A DNA stretch of 64,000 nt, from NCBI GenBank assembly GCA_964035575.1, contig OZ037871.1, positions 1,178,001 to 1,242,000 on the forward strand. The letters run 5' to 3'. This DNA comes from Rhynchopus sp. YZ270_cl-10. Its lineage: Eukaryota; Euglenozoa; Diplonemea; Diplonemida; Diplonemidae. This document shows positions 39,230 to 49,514 of this stretch, piece after piece (positions within the stretch are counted from its first letter, which is position 1; each line of letters starts with the position of its first letter). A program made the position numbers and the translations under genes. Under the pieces are notes generated by a model. That model did no database searches, was not told the DNA's origin, and saw only the letters and a program-made list of their open reading frames with translations.

Positions 39230-41773
39230 ATGAATTTACAGTCCGAAAATGAGAAGCTCCGCTCCGAGGTGGCGCGCCTGCAGGAACTTCTGAAGCTCTC
39301 TAGTCTGAGCACGACAGTGGAGAGCGCACCAAACTCTCCTGTACAGACCCCTACTACACCACCGCTGACACCGCGGGCGGGGGCAGTCGTGGAGGCACGG
39401 AGACGGAGTAAGATGGTGATGGTTCATATCTCGCTTGCCTTTGCTGCAGGCATGGTCTTCGTCTTTGCGGATTCCACATGGGATACTGACCGTTTCGCAG
39501 CTGGGGTACTGTACTCTGTAGGGTCGCTTCTCCTCCTCTTTGCTGTCCCTGCGCTTCACGCAACGGGGATTGCACGCCATGTAGGGTACAAGATGTATCA
39601 GCCGTTCAGTGGTGGGGTGCGTTTTGTGGTGCTTCAAGCGTTGTCGTGGGCGTTTTATTCATTGGCAGTGGTGGCTCTTATAGCGGCGGTGATGTACGGT
39701 GAAAAAACGGTGGGGTTGGTGTCTTCCGGAGGGGTGTTAGGCATTCTATCACAGGTGTTGATGGCAAGCTCGTTGCAGACGTTTGTTACCCCCGGGGAGA
39801 GGGATCCGGAGAATAGGTTCAATGTGGCGTCTTTGCAGGATTCTGCTCCAGAGAATTTGGGCGAAACGCCGTACGAGAGGTTGTCGTCTGACATATTGCA
39901 TCCAGCGTTGAACAGAGAAAATTCTACATATTCTGACACCAGTCTTGACGAGGACCTTCTCGGCAAAATGGAGGCCACAGGAAACAAAAGAGAGTCCTTC
40001 GCAGAGCTGATCACAATGAACTTCTTCCTCATCGTCATCATGGTCGGCCTTTCAGGGGTATCCGAGCTCTTCGGGCATGTGCTCCCCGCGTTTTTATCGC
40101 TAATAATCACCTTAGTTGCGGTTCTGCTTACCCATGGAATGGGGGGTAAAGTGTTGGGACTCAAAGGATGGACCTTTTTTCAACCATTTGCGGGTGGAAC
40201 CAAATTTGTGATTTTGCAGGGTTTTACGTGGATGTTGTTTTCGGTGTCGGTGTTGTGTCAACTCGCGTTTTTGTACATAGTTTTTTATTTGGGGATTAAG
40301 TTGACTGTTGGGTTGATGCATGTTGGAGGGATTGCGGCGATTTGTAGTGAGGTGTTGTGTGTTGTTTCATTTAGGTATTTTAGAAGCGAGGCTGCGAAGA
40401 AGGCGAAGATTCTTGTCAAAAAGCGGGCAACAACGAAGGAGGAAGAACTCAAACTCAACCGGAAATTCTCCGGGGATTCCGACCTCCTCTCTGACTCTGG
40501 AAAGCCCTCCCGGCCAGACATCATGGACATCAACGCGAAGGTCTCCATCGAAGACACCCCCGAATCCTGGGCATCACTCCTCAGCGTTCTCTTCATCTGG
40601 AACATTTGGTACGTCCCCATCACCGCACACATCCTCCTCTGCACCTTCCCCTCCACTTTACCCCACGACACCGCATTATTCCTCAAAGAATATACCTATG
40701 GAGTGGTGTACACCGATGTACGCTGGTCTGTCGCCGCCTTTGATTCACTCTATATTATAGGCGCGGTGGTGATATGGGCAGGGAATTTTTCGGCAATGCA
40801 GACCTTAGGAGCGCCGAGGATGGTGACATTTGTTATGTCACCTCCTTGGGTGACGGTGGCGGCGCTTTATTATAATCAAGAAAGCGAGATTTTTCCGATG
40901 TTGGCGGCGGTTACTGCGATGTGGGTGGCATATGCGGTCACCTATATTGGAGATCCGGATAAAGGAAAACGCAGCAGAGTGTCACATAAATGGCTACGCG
41001 AAACGAAGATCTGGGAGAGAGTCTGCCAATACTTCGCCGGCAGAGTTCTTCTCAGCGACGCACTCTGCGATCTCCTCGAAAAAGGGGAAGGCCCTGCCGA
41101 CCCATCCTACCAATGCATGCTTGGCTATCACCCCCACGGAATCATCCCATGCGGCATGGTATGGGGAATGCGATGCGAAGAATGGCGGCAAAAACTTCCC
41201 AATTTCTATGCAACCGGTCTAACCGCGTCTATCATGCACTATGTACCCCTCATGCGCGATTTTCTTCAGTGGACCGGAATAAGAGAAGTCTCCCGCAAAA
41301 CTCTGCTTGCAACCTTAGAAGAAGGAATGTCTCCAGTAGTCGTCGTTGGCGGGCAATCTGAAATGTTTTTATCGAAGAGCAAAGACAAAGGGATTAAGGT
41401 TGTGCGGTATCACCATGGGTTTTTTAGGATTGCGCAGCAGGAGCAGAAGCCGTTGATTCCGATTTTTGCGTTTGGAGAAACCAAGATTTATGACAACGTT
41501 GATTGGCCGACTATGCAGCGCTGGACGAAGGACAGACTTGGCTTTCCCATCCCCTTCGTTCTTCTCGGCCGTTGGGGGCTTCCGGTCCCCAGACGCAAGC
41601 AGGTCATTCTCTCCATAGGTGCACCTATCCTCCCCCTAAAGGTCGAATACTCTGAAGAAAACGTGATCGACCTCAAACTCCGTTACTTCCAAGCCCTGCA
41701 AGACCTATTCGATGAATTCAAAGGCCCTGCAGGGTACGCAGATCACCACATTGAGTGGGTTGATTCTAAGTAA
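39230..41773 (+). CDS. DGAT2-type acyltransferase fused to a duplicated membrane domain
   Basis: An 847-residue multi-span protein, probably in the ER. Residues about 595-845 are a DGAT2-family acyltransferase, which joins acyl-CoA to diacylglycerol (or a wax/monoacylglycerol acceptor). The active-site HPHG is at 634-637 in LGYHPHGIIPCG, followed by VVGGQSEMF and HHGFFRIAQQEQKPLIPIFAFGE as in the family. Residues 1-26 look like a short coiled coil. Two homologous membrane units follow (about 62-185 and 262-385), each with four spans and a shared signature QPF(S/A)GG..FV.LQ..(S/T)W, separated by an acidic linker. Four more spans lie at about 446-580. DGAT2 enzymes are usually 300-400 residues, so the N-terminal 590 are an unusual fusion. 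ATG 39230 is the first in frame; a pyrimidine tract precedes it. Confidence 0.85.
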   Translation: MNLQSENEKLRSEVARLQELLKLSSLSTTVESAPNSPVQTPTTPPLTPRAGAVVEARRRSKMVMVHISLAFAAGMVFVFADSTWDTDRFAAGVLYSVGSLLLLFAVPALHATGIARHVGYKMYQPFSGGVRFVVLQALSWAFYSLAVVALIAAVMYGEKTVGLVSSGGVLGILSQVLMASSLQTFVTPGERDPENRFNVASLQDSAPENLGETPYERLSSDILHPALNRENSTYSDTSLDEDLLGKMEATGNKRESFAELITMNFFLIVIMVGLSGVSELFGHVLPAFLSLIITLVAVLLTHGMGGKVLGLKGWTFFQPFAGGTKFVILQGFTWMLFSVSVLCQLAFLYIVFYLGIKLTVGLMHVGGIAAICSEVLCVVSFRYFRSEAAKKAKILVKKRATTKEEELKLNRKFSGDSDLLSDSGKPSRPDIMDINAKVSIEDTPESWASLLSVLFIWNIWYVPITAHILLCTFPSTLPHDTALFLKEYTYGVVYTDVRWSVAAFDSLYIIGAVVIWAGNFSAMQTLGAPRMVTFVMSPPWVTVAALYYNQESEIFPMLAAVTAMWVAYAVTYIGDPDKGKRSRVSHKWLRETKIWERVCQYFAGRVLLSDALCDLLEKGEGPADPSYQCMLGYHPHGIIPCGMVWGMRCEEWRQKLPNFYATGLTASIMHYVPLMRDFLQWTGIREVSRKTLLATLEEGMSPVVVVGGQSEMFLSKSKDKGIKVVRYHHGFFRIAQQEQKPLIPIFAFGETKIYDNVDWPTMQRWTKDRLGFPIPFVLLGRWGLPVPRRKQVILSIGAPILPLKVEYSEENVIDLKLRYFQALQDLFDEFKGPAGYADHHIEWVDSK

Positions 41774-41883
41774 GGATTTTACGCAGTATTTGTACAATAG
41801 AAATGGATTGTCGATGAAAGAAAAAAAAAAAGGGTAGAATGGTGGGTGGAGGGGAGGGATTATATTTTTTCTCGCGGAGAACC

Positions 41884-41938
41884 GGTGCCTCCTCCGATGA
41901 ACGGTGAGGTGTTTTGCACATTTCAACTTCTCTTTTAT
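41884..41938 (+). repeat. Hairpin element, class D
   Basis: GGTGCCTCCTCCGATGAACG then GTGAGGTGTTTTGCACA and the tail TTTCAACTTCTC. Confidence 0.6.
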
Positions 41939-42304
41939 TTTGAAATGGAAGGGGGGTTCGGGTCCACCTGTTTCTGGTCACGCACCGAAAGGTACAGCCG
42001 TGGAAGTGAAGGCTTTGTGTTTTCAAAGTTGACTTTTTCTTCTTTTTTTGACATGGTTGGTACTGGCAACGCCTTTTGTTGTCCATATTGTTAAACCATT
42101 ATAAAATTTTGACATAGTTAGTTGTACGAAAATGGAGGGAAGAGAGAGAGAGAAAACTACGCAGGGTGTTTTTGGTACAAAAAAAAAAGTCTACTATTAG
42201 GCACAGAACCTGATACTGATTGTACAATTCAAAAAAAAAAAAGCCCCTTTTGAGGGACATTCATTGTCCAGCAAAGGGAAAAATATCCTCTTTAGTCCGT
42301 CGAC

Positions 42305-42376
42305 TCCATTTTCTCGGAGCTTGCAGGATTGTGCATGCTCCGTTCCCCGAAAGGAAGGTCAAAAAGTTTTGGAAAG
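42305..42376 (+). repeat. Dispersed repeat, family H
   Basis: TCCATTTTCTCGGAGCTTGC and CGTTCCCCGAAAGGAAGGTC; a second copy at 55781-55850 is about 85 percent alike by eye. Confidence 0.6.
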
Positions 42377-42463
42377 AAAAAAAAAATCGCAACAGTGCCA
42401 ACAACGCTTGTGTACCGCAACTACAAAAAACTGCTTCTTTCATATTTGGTTTTAGGGAAAAAT

Positions 42464-42518
42464 AATAGTGGAGCACACTCTAGGGTGGCTACACTAATAC
42501 AACCAAGTTTTCAAAATA
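42464..42518 (+). repeat. Family F repeat
   Basis: TAGTGGAGCACACTCTAGGG then TGGCTACACTAATACAACC. It is closest to the copy at 55583, and both copies lie near a family H repeat. Confidence 0.6.
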
Positions 42519-42890
42519 AAAAAAATGGCGATGCTTATTGTATAACACAGCTCTCATATCCCCGTTTTTCCCCATTTTTTTTTCTTTGAAATGTGTGCCA
42601 CATCCGAGATACTGCCAAATCTGGCTCGTTTTCCAAATGTTGAAATCTGGTTTCCATATCTGGGAGTATCCGTGATGCGTTTCGGCCTTTTTTGGATGTG
42701 TTTGAACTCAGTTATGGGTAATTATTGCACAGAATGTTGCCATGTTTTTGAGTTGGGTCAAGACATTTTTTTTTTCTGTGCCCGTTTGCCCTGGATTTTC
42801 CCTTTTGCCTGTATTTATAGTCATTTTTGTGCATTTTTATCATCTCGCCGTATGTGTAGTTTACCACTTTTTTGTTTCCGAGAGCCTTTC

Positions 42891-42940
42891 AGGTGACTTA
42901 GCATAGGCTGAAGTCATCTTTTACCAATTTTTTTTTTTTT
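42891..42940 (+). repeat. Hairpin element, class A with rebuilt stem
   Basis: GACTTAGC faces GGCTGAAGTC with an ATA loop: GACTT/AAGTC is perfect although both sides differ from the standard stem. Tail TTTTACCAATTT and T run. Confidence 0.6.
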
Positions 42941-43179
42941 ATTTCGTCTTCCTCACCTCTTGCCACAAACTACCCCCCCTGCTTCCTGGAAAAAAAAAAA
43001 TGACGGGAGCAGTCGTGACCGCAAGGTTTTGTTTTGTTTGTTTTTTTTTTTTTTTCGTTTCGTTTTTTCTTTGTTGTATCAAATAGCCCTGAATTGCATT
43101 GCCCAGCTGTTTATATTGGGTCAAAAAAAAAAAGTGTTACCTCATTGTAAACCACTATCTTTTTTTGTTTTTTTGTTTT

Positions 43180-43230
43180 GATGACTAAGTCCGCGAGGCT
43201 TAGATGCATCTCACAAAACTATTCTTTTTA
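43180..43230 (+). repeat. Hairpin element, class A
   Basis: GATGACTAAGTCCGCGAGGC then TTAGATGCATCTCACAAAAC; GATG.../...CATC outer pair is kept. Confidence 0.6.
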
Positions 43231-43596
43231 TGTGCAAAAACAACAATGCAGTCTCAGGCTTTCTTCGCAATGTTTTTTTTTTTTCTCAAACTCAATCGGG
43301 GGGGTGGGGCGGACATATATCTTCAATCTTTTTGCGAGTATTTTCTTTGAACATGGCGTGCACAGTAGTGACACGCACAACCTCAAGCTTTGCTCTCTCT
43401 CTTCCTTTGTTCCCGGGGGTTAAATAATCAACAAGGACACCGACACACACACAGTACAATATCTATACCCCCTCTCTCTCTCTCCCTTTATTTTTTTTTC
43501 TGTTTCGCACTTTCAACTTCTCTTTGTTAACTCCCATACCGTTCCCCGCAAGACCTTACATCCTTCCACACCGCAGTTGTGTTCTGTCTTCGTGAA

Positions 43597-43703
43597 ATAT
43601 CCGCCTGATTTTTACCCCGCGTATAGGCGCGTAAAGGCTGGGAAACATGGGTGGGGTTTGGCCTATACGCGCCTATACGCGGGGTAAAAATCAGGTGGAA
43701 TAT
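43597..43703. mobile_element. Foldback MITE 5' of the coiled-coil gene
   Basis: Arms ATCCGCCTGATTTTTACCCC and GGGGTAAAAATCAGGTGG, with inner CGCGTATAGGCGCG / CGCGCCTATACGCG. A solo arm fragment is at about 22657. Confidence 0.7.
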
Positions 43704-43840
43704 ATCCAAAAAAACGATGGCTTTTTGGGATCTTTTTTTCGGAATTGGAAATCTGCACATCCCTACCCTACTCCTTATCCCATATCCGCATCCTCTCCTA
43801 TCTATTCATCTCCTACACCCCCTAACAGCACACACAGAAC

Positions 43841-44566
43841 ATGGCTGCCCTACAAGCCTCTCGAAACCCGTCGCAGGGGGCGCCCTTTGCACACCCGGCA
43901 CAGTACCAGGCACGCTCCGCCAGCGTTTCGATCCGCCCCTCGCTTGTTGTGCCGCAGACGTACCCGAGCTTGCGTCGTGAGGCTGCTGCCACCACCACCA
44001 CCACATCCTCGTCACCCCCACTTCAACACATCCTCCCACTCCGCCCGGTCGCAGTGAACATAGCCACCACACCGACAGCAAAGAGAGAGACAGCCGCAAG
44101 CGTTGCTGAGGAGGCCACCGCGGCTGCTGCTCCTCCTCCTCTTCCCACCACTACCACCACCACAACCACCAGCACCAGCCCAGACCACGTTGTGCCCGCA
44201 GTGCAGAGTGTGAATGCAAACCCAAACCCGGCCTGGCGTTTACCAGAGTGTTTCAGAACGAGCCCCGCAGTGTCGCGGTGTGGAGTGGTGTCGGGTGCAG
44301 TGAAGGTGAAGGACAGCCAGGCGCAAGAGCTTGCAGAGTTGAAGGGTACGCTCCGCAAGGTACTGCAGGATATGGCCAGCATGCAAAGTGAGCTTGCCAC
44401 CGTGCACAGCGCGAACCACGCACTGCAACGGCGTGTGGCCGTCCTCGAGGGCAGCGCAGCCAGGCAGATGTCTCCCGAGCTGCCTAAGGAGCTTTCCCTC
44501 TCCCCCTCACGGAGGCTGGACTGCAGCGACAACACACTGACGTGCTCACAGCAGAGAGAACGGTAA
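43841..44566 (+). CDS. Unknown 241-residue protein with C-terminal coiled coil
   Basis: I do not recognise this protein. The first 150 residues are low complexity, rich in Pro, Ala, Ser and runs of Thr (TTTTT at about 49 and TTTTTTTT near 104). Residues about 157-205 (AQELAELKGTLRKVLQDMAS and on to LQRRVAVLEGSA) have heptad spacing of Leu and Val and should form a coiled coil for dimerisation. The tail has SPSRRLDC-type Ser/Pro motifs that could be phosphorylated. The ATG follows CCCTAACAG by 12 bases. Frame, strand and composition match the neighbouring genes; a cytoskeletal or scaffold role would be a guess. Confidence 0.65.
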   Translation: MAALQASRNPSQGAPFAHPAQYQARSASVSIRPSLVVPQTYPSLRREAAATTTTTSSSPPLQHILPLRPVAVNIATTPTAKRETAASVAEEATAAAAPPPLPTTTTTTTTSTSPDHVVPAVQSVNANPNPAWRLPECFRTSPAVSRCGVVSGAVKVKDSQAQELAELKGTLRKVLQDMASMQSELATVHSANHALQRRVAVLEGSAARQMSPELPKELSLSPSRRLDCSDNTLTCSQQRER

Positions 44567-44816
44567 AGCGGAAGCTGATGCACAGCGCGTGGGGATTGGG
44601 GAAGGGGAGAGATTGGGATATAGGTTGTATTTTGCTTTTCGGGCTACAATACTGAGGCATGCTATTCTGTGCTGAGGTGTCTGCACGCAAACAAGCAACA
44701 ACCAGAAATGCCCCGTAGGGTCGTTCATATCGAAAATGTTTTAGCTTTTTATCAAATATTACCGCTAAGGCAGAAGACAATGATGTTTGAAAAATACAGA
44801 AAAAAAAAGGGTCTGA

Positions 44817-45135
44817 CCTGAGGGTAAAAGGTGCTGGGTATGCTACCCTGGGTGCTGAAGGCAGGCACACAACATGTGTGGAGGGACCTGCAGAGCCCTA
44901 GCCAGTGAAGCCAAGGAGGCCCCCCTAGGAAACTAGGGAACGGATTGGAAGAGACCTCGCCGGTAGCCGGGAACCCTCCCTGGGCTAGTACAATGATGAA
45001 ACTTCAATCTAAAGTCCACACCCATGTGGCGGCCGCTTTGGCATGCGTCTGTAAGGACAGCCTTGACTGATACTTTCTGTATTAGCACACGATTGCCTCC
45101 CTGAAGGCTACGTAGCTACCTGAGTACAAAAAAAG
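44817..45135 (+). mobile_element. Dispersed repeat with poly(A) end, second copy
   Basis: CCTGAGGGTAAAAGGTGCTGG at the 5' end and CTGAGTAC plus A run at the 3' end. It lacks some internal bases of the 6063 copy and has others, about 65-70 percent alike by eye. Confidence 0.6.
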
Positions 45136-45618
45136 GGTGATTTTCTATAAGAGGCGCGCATTCCGCGCTTATATCGTGATTTTTTTTTTTTTTAGATTTT
45201 TACCTTGTTATGTTTCTCTTTAGATTTTTCCTAGAAAAGTATACAATAAGAACCCTCCATTTTCTCCCCTTTTTTGCTACCTTTTCCTCAAAAAAAACCC
45301 CCCTTTTGCCCCCTCTCTCATACCCCCACCTTCCATCCCATCCCTCAGAACCCCAACCCCTCTATACACAAACGAGATATTTTCTCAACCCTTTGCGCCC
45401 CCCTTTTTTTTTTTTTTGCGTTTTCTTGCATCTCATTCTCCCCTTCCCAGAATTCACGCTTTTTTCGTCTTTTTTTCTTACCGCTTTGCACGACTGATAC
45501 AGTATCGATCTCTAATTCTACGCGGTGGTGTGTGCACTACAACACTCCCCCTATTGTGCTGTTAATACATAAAAAGGGTGTGTCAGAAGGAGTCTGTTAG
45601 AGAGACGGTTGGTGTAAA
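45136..45618. other. Intergenic, pyrimidine-rich
   Basis: C- and T-rich leader-like DNA before the next gene; GTGTCAG ends at 45586, 32 bases before ATG. No repeat seen. Confidence 0.4.
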
Positions 45619-46740
45619 ATGCCTGATAGTGAATACCGACGGCAGTGGTGGCGGACGACGTGTTCAACGCTGACCTCAGTCCTCACGGCGGTAGCGGTTT
45701 ACACTGGGGTCGTGCTTCTTGTCTTCTTCTCTGCAGTGATGGTTGCGGGCGAAACAGATGGTCTCCGTTCCCGGCTTTATGTTGTGTTCATCACCCCGGT
45801 GGCTGCGGGGAGTGCTTATCTTTGTATATTTGATGTCATAAAGCGGGTTTTCCCCGAAGACGATATGAACCCAGAAGACTGGGATCTATTCATCAATGAT
45901 AAGGTACATCGCCTCTATGAACAAATGCAGTTTGTCGTGATTTTCTTTATGCTATCCCTCCCGGTTGCGGGATGGGTGCTGCTTATTTGCGTCACAAATC
46001 AGCCTACATTTGAACAACTCCAAACCCGCGATTTTCTTGCAAAAGAGCTTGGCCCTGCCCCCTATGAACTGCAATGCAACGAAACCACCGGGTCTGTTTC
46101 AATCCCAGAGACGTTTTCATATTTTGATTTGAACGGTGAATGGGAGGCATCGTGGGCGCAGAGGAGCTATATATTTAAAGGGGTGGATAATCTTGTGAAG
46201 GTTCCGTTGTTGACGGGGTGTGATATCGATCCTGCTGCGTTTGCTGTGTGCTACGTACATAACAGTGCAGACGAAGCCCGCTGCCAGCAATGGGGCAATG
46301 CGTCCAACACTGTTGCCTCCATGCGTCGGGTTTCGGCCTCAAACGCATCCTGGGCAGGTCAATTAAGCTCCGTCCCGTACAAAAACCAGCTCTATGAATT
46401 CAACAGCCCCTCCTGGTCAGAGGTCAGCGACTGGATCGACAGTGTAGACTCCGCAAAACACGCGCTCTTCATCGGCATGCTTCAGATCTGGGGGGGCCTC
46501 TGTTTGTTGACCCTCCTCAGTGTGTTCACCTGCTATCGGACACGGTGCAGAGGAACCAGCATCACAGAATCTTTCATGTCTGATGAAAACAGTGAAGACG
46601 GCGATCACCGCAATCCCGATGTAATTACTGTTAATGTTGTTGATGAGGATGGGGAAGGGGGGGAAGAGGAAGAGGAGGAGGAGGAGGAGGAGGAAGAAAA
46701 CCCAGATGAAACGACGGCCCTCATCAACTCAGGTGCGTGA
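45619..46740 (+). CDS. Four-span membrane protein, paralogue 1
   Basis: A 373-residue protein of a family I do not recognise; the gene at 49515 is its paralogue. Spans lie at about 18-41, 54-74 and 99-122, then a large outer loop (about 123-285) with cysteines and N-glycosylation sites, then a fourth span at about 289-312. The loop holds the paralogue-shared motifs FDLNGEWEASW, FAVCY, MRRVSASNASWA and FNSPSWSEVSDWID. The cytosolic tail carries a run of about 17 glutamates and ends DETTALINSGA, where ETTALI fits the acidic dileucine sorting signal [DE]xxxL[LI] read by adaptor complexes. This suggests an endosomal or vacuolar membrane protein. Confidence 0.8.
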   Translation: MPDSEYRRQWWRTTCSTLTSVLTAVAVYTGVVLLVFFSAVMVAGETDGLRSRLYVVFITPVAAGSAYLCIFDVIKRVFPEDDMNPEDWDLFINDKVHRLYEQMQFVVIFFMLSLPVAGWVLLICVTNQPTFEQLQTRDFLAKELGPAPYELQCNETTGSVSIPETFSYFDLNGEWEASWAQRSYIFKGVDNLVKVPLLTGCDIDPAAFAVCYVHNSADEARCQQWGNASNTVASMRRVSASNASWAGQLSSVPYKNQLYEFNSPSWSEVSDWIDSVDSAKHALFIGMLQIWGGLCLLTLLSVFTCYRTRCRGTSITESFMSDENSEDGDHRNPDVITVNVVDEDGEGGEEEEEEEEEEEENPDETTALINSGA

Positions 46741-47167
46741 AGCATTGTTTTCATCTTGAAGGTTTCTTTCCAGTGTCGTCTTTTTTTTATTGGAGGCTTT
46801 CGTCTACGGTGACGCACTGATGCTCGGGTTCGCCTGCTTACTTCCCCAGACGTCAAGCCTCTGTCCCTTCGCTCCGTTTTCACGAGAGCGGGTATTTGGC
46901 ATCTTTGGGTGAGACTCTTTAACAGTGAATCACGAAAAAAAAAATGTCTATTTTTGCCTCACGATCATTTGCTCAAAAATAGCGCTTTTCTACCCCCTTT
47001 TGTATTGGTGGAAAGATGGCTATAGTTATAAGCACGGCTTTAGTTTATTTTTTGTACTACAAAATAATTCTGAATACGCACACACGAGAGCACACCTATT
47101 ATTCATACAAGTTGTCTCTTTTGTTTTTGGGTCTATGATGTGCATACACTAGAGAGGCGCGCTTTAC

Positions 47168-47210
47168 GGTGACTAAGCAACGTGGTTTACTTAGGTTCAT
47201 CTACTGTTTT
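47168..47210 (+). repeat. Hairpin element, class A
   Basis: GGTGACTAAGCAACGTGG then TTTACTTAGGTTCATC; CTAAG/CTTAG kept, loop changed. Confidence 0.6.
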
Positions 47211-47589
47211 TGTTTGTGGCATGACCAATTCTTGCTGCAGTTCTTTCTACAAAAGAGAAACACCGTGTAGTCGTAGATAAGAGACATGGGAAGTGAAATG
47301 TTTAGAACAAACAACGCCGCCATTTGTTATGCTCCAAGTAAATGAATATCCCTCGAGGTCATAAATGTTTTAGCCTTTCTGTTGGCAGGGTCCCCTCTTC
47401 CGAATTCCGCAACTTCCGAATTTTTTCTCTCTCTTTTTTTGATTTGATCAATCCCTAAGCGAACCGTTGCACTCTCAACACAACTCTTTTGCGCCATGGC
47501 ACACACCGCGTGTTCACACCCTGTGCTGGCTGCATTTCAACACCTTTTATTACTTTTGTCTTTCCCCTATCACCAATGACCTTTTTAGA

Positions 47590-47675
47590 AGTGACTAAAC
47601 GGAAGTCTCTGTGAATAAACCAAAGAATAATCTAATCAGACTAAACGAGAGTCTCTCTCTTCGGCTTATCTTGCC
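47590..47675 (+). repeat. Hairpin element, class A, long 5' form
   Basis: GAATAAACCAAAGAATAATC precedes AGACTAAACGAGAGTC. The same 5' extension precedes the copy at 53077, which shows that the element can be longer than the hairpin. Confidence 0.6.
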
Positions 47676-48383
47676 AATTATTTTTTTTTCCCCACTTTTT
47701 TTTGGGCTGCAAATTTGTTGCTCCAGGTTAGAACGCTCTCAACGCAGCGTTCTGTAGTCCACGAAAACGATACCTTGTATAGGGGGGTGTGTAATGATGT
47801 TGTGTTATTGTGTTCACATATTTTTTTGTTGGGAAAGACAGAGTTAACAATTGTACCGTTGTTTCAAATGTGCATGCAAGCGAGACACGATGGGGCTGTC
47901 CCATATTCATATTTCAACTTTTTTCTTTTGTTCGTTTCCAATGCCGAGAGTTGTCTGCAATACCCGCAGCAGGAACAATGTTCTCAGTGTGTACCAGAGT
48001 GGCGTTTGTTGTCTATGTTTTTTTTTTTTTCTGTCGTAAAAAAAAACTGTGCTTTTTTGTGAGTTTCATCGTCCGACCATGTTTGAGGTGGTTTCCTTTT
48101 TGAAAACATTATTGAGTGGAACGCAACCTCCGTGTTTCGCTTTCGTATGTCCTCCCTTCCCCACTTTTACGTGAAGCATTTTTAGAAACCAGAAGTAATA
48201 AATTATAATGACCCAACCGGCACATTTTTTTTTTTTTTGAGACAACTGCCTTGTAGATACTTTTTGATCAAGGTTGGTCGCGTTATCAGAATGTTCTGCA
48301 AAATCCATCTGATGAAGGCGCTGTCACAGAGTCTGGAGGGGCGTTGTTGTGTGTCAGATGTCAATGGTTGAAGGTCAACTAAT

Positions 48384-48440
48384 GATGTACCAAGGTACAC
48401 TGTTCACGAGAGGGCTTTTGTATTTCAAGTCAACTCTCTT
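48384..48440 (+). mobile_element. SINE, 3' half
   Basis: ATGTACCAAGGTACACTG then TTCACGAGAGGGC and the standard tail. It abuts the 18S rRNA fragment within 26 bases. Confidence 0.7.
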
Positions 48441-48465
48441 TTTAACGTGCTGAGCAGCTCTCTTT

Positions 48466-48678
48466 TAAATTCTTAGATCGCGGGAAGACGAACTTCTGCG
48501 AAAGCATTCGACAAGAATGTCTTCATTAATCAAGAACGAGAGTGTGGGGATCGAAGATGATCAGATACCGTCGTAGTCCACGACTGTAAACGATGCCGTC
48601 TCAGGATCGAAGGGCGCTCTATTATGGCCCCTACGGCACTACCCTTGAAACGAGAAATCAAAGATTATGGGTTCAGGG
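48466..48678 (+). pseudogene. 18S rRNA fragment
   Basis: Matches the middle of eukaryotic small-subunit rRNA: AAATTCTTAGATCGCGGGAAGACG, GCGAAAGCATTCG, CATTAATCAAGAACGAGAG, GATCAGATACCGTCGTAGTC and CGAGAAATCAAAG in the correct order. It lacks everything 5' and 3', so it is a displaced piece, not a working gene. It is divergent: the usual CTTAACCATAAAC after GTAGTC reads CACGACTGTAAAC with a compensating GTGTGGGG upstream, which argues it derives from this organism's own fast-evolving rRNA. Confidence 0.85.
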
Positions 48679-49015
48679 TTTTGTGTGGCCAGCTCGTTTG
48701 GGTACTGTGTACAAAGTAATCCTTGGAGCGAAGTGGTCCCCAGGCTACACAGTCATATGAAGGAGGAAATAGAAACAAAGCATTTTGAACACACTTTGCA
48801 GTTCTAGGGACGAACCGCGCTGCAGAGCCACGCCTCACCAAAGAGGTCGAGGTGTGCGTTTCATCACAACCTCTCCCATGGGTTTTATCGGTGATGAGTG
48901 TTAACGTTTCTTTTCCTTTTTCCCTTTTTTTTTTGCAAACTCTGCTGGGGAAATGACAGTATCTCCGCAAATCCGTGCGGCTTTATGCTGTGCGATAACG
49001 ATGAAGAAAAACGGT

Positions 49016-49065
49016 GAAGGTGACTAAGTATGAGAGGCTAAAGATCAATATTCTAAACTTTTTAT
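49016..49065 (+). repeat. Hairpin element, class A
   Basis: GGTGACTAAGT, loop ATGAGAG, GCTAAAGATCAATATTC, tail TAAACTTTTTATTTT; the distal stem is decayed. Confidence 0.55.
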
Positions 49066-49514
49066 TTTGTACGGAAAAGTGTGTATTTTTGCATCTTGCA
49101 ATATCTCAATGATTTCCCATTGAAAATAGACACATTTATTTTGTACATTTGTGAAAAAATATAGTGATAACGTGTTTGTGTGATCTCCACTCTTTTTTGG
49201 TCCTCCATGTTCTGTGCACTTCACCCCACCCCCACATACAGCGTAGCACGAACTAAAACAAACGACAGAACGGGGAGCGTTTTTATAATGTACGTTTTTT
49301 TTTTGTGCCAATGATTATTTGCTAGCATCAGTTTCCCCCCTCCCTCCCCCCACACACACCACCTATGGTGAAGAACGAACATTGACATACTACTTTGCTG
49401 TATACTCCCCTCTTCCTTCCTCCCTCTCTTCCTCTTCCTTCACACACGAACACGACAGAGACGCGAAACATAAAAGGCTACACAATTACATTTTTACGGG
49501 AACTTCTGAGGAGA

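Larger units (their letters stand above)
41774..43592. other. Intergenic repeat region
   Basis: Contains hairpins and dispersed repeats listed separately. The rest is T-rich without a supported gene. Confidence 0.4.
46741..49514. other. Long intergenic region between the paralogues
   Basis: 2.8 kb with hairpins, a SINE tail and an 18S rRNA fragment, listed separately. The stretch 48680-48960 has complex non-repeat sequence of unknown origin. Confidence 0.45.

Noticed and set aside
48679-48970. Continuation of the rRNA or a second RNA gene
   Set aside because: Sequence after the 18S piece does not follow the rRNA order, and I could not match it to 5.8S, 28S or a snRNA.
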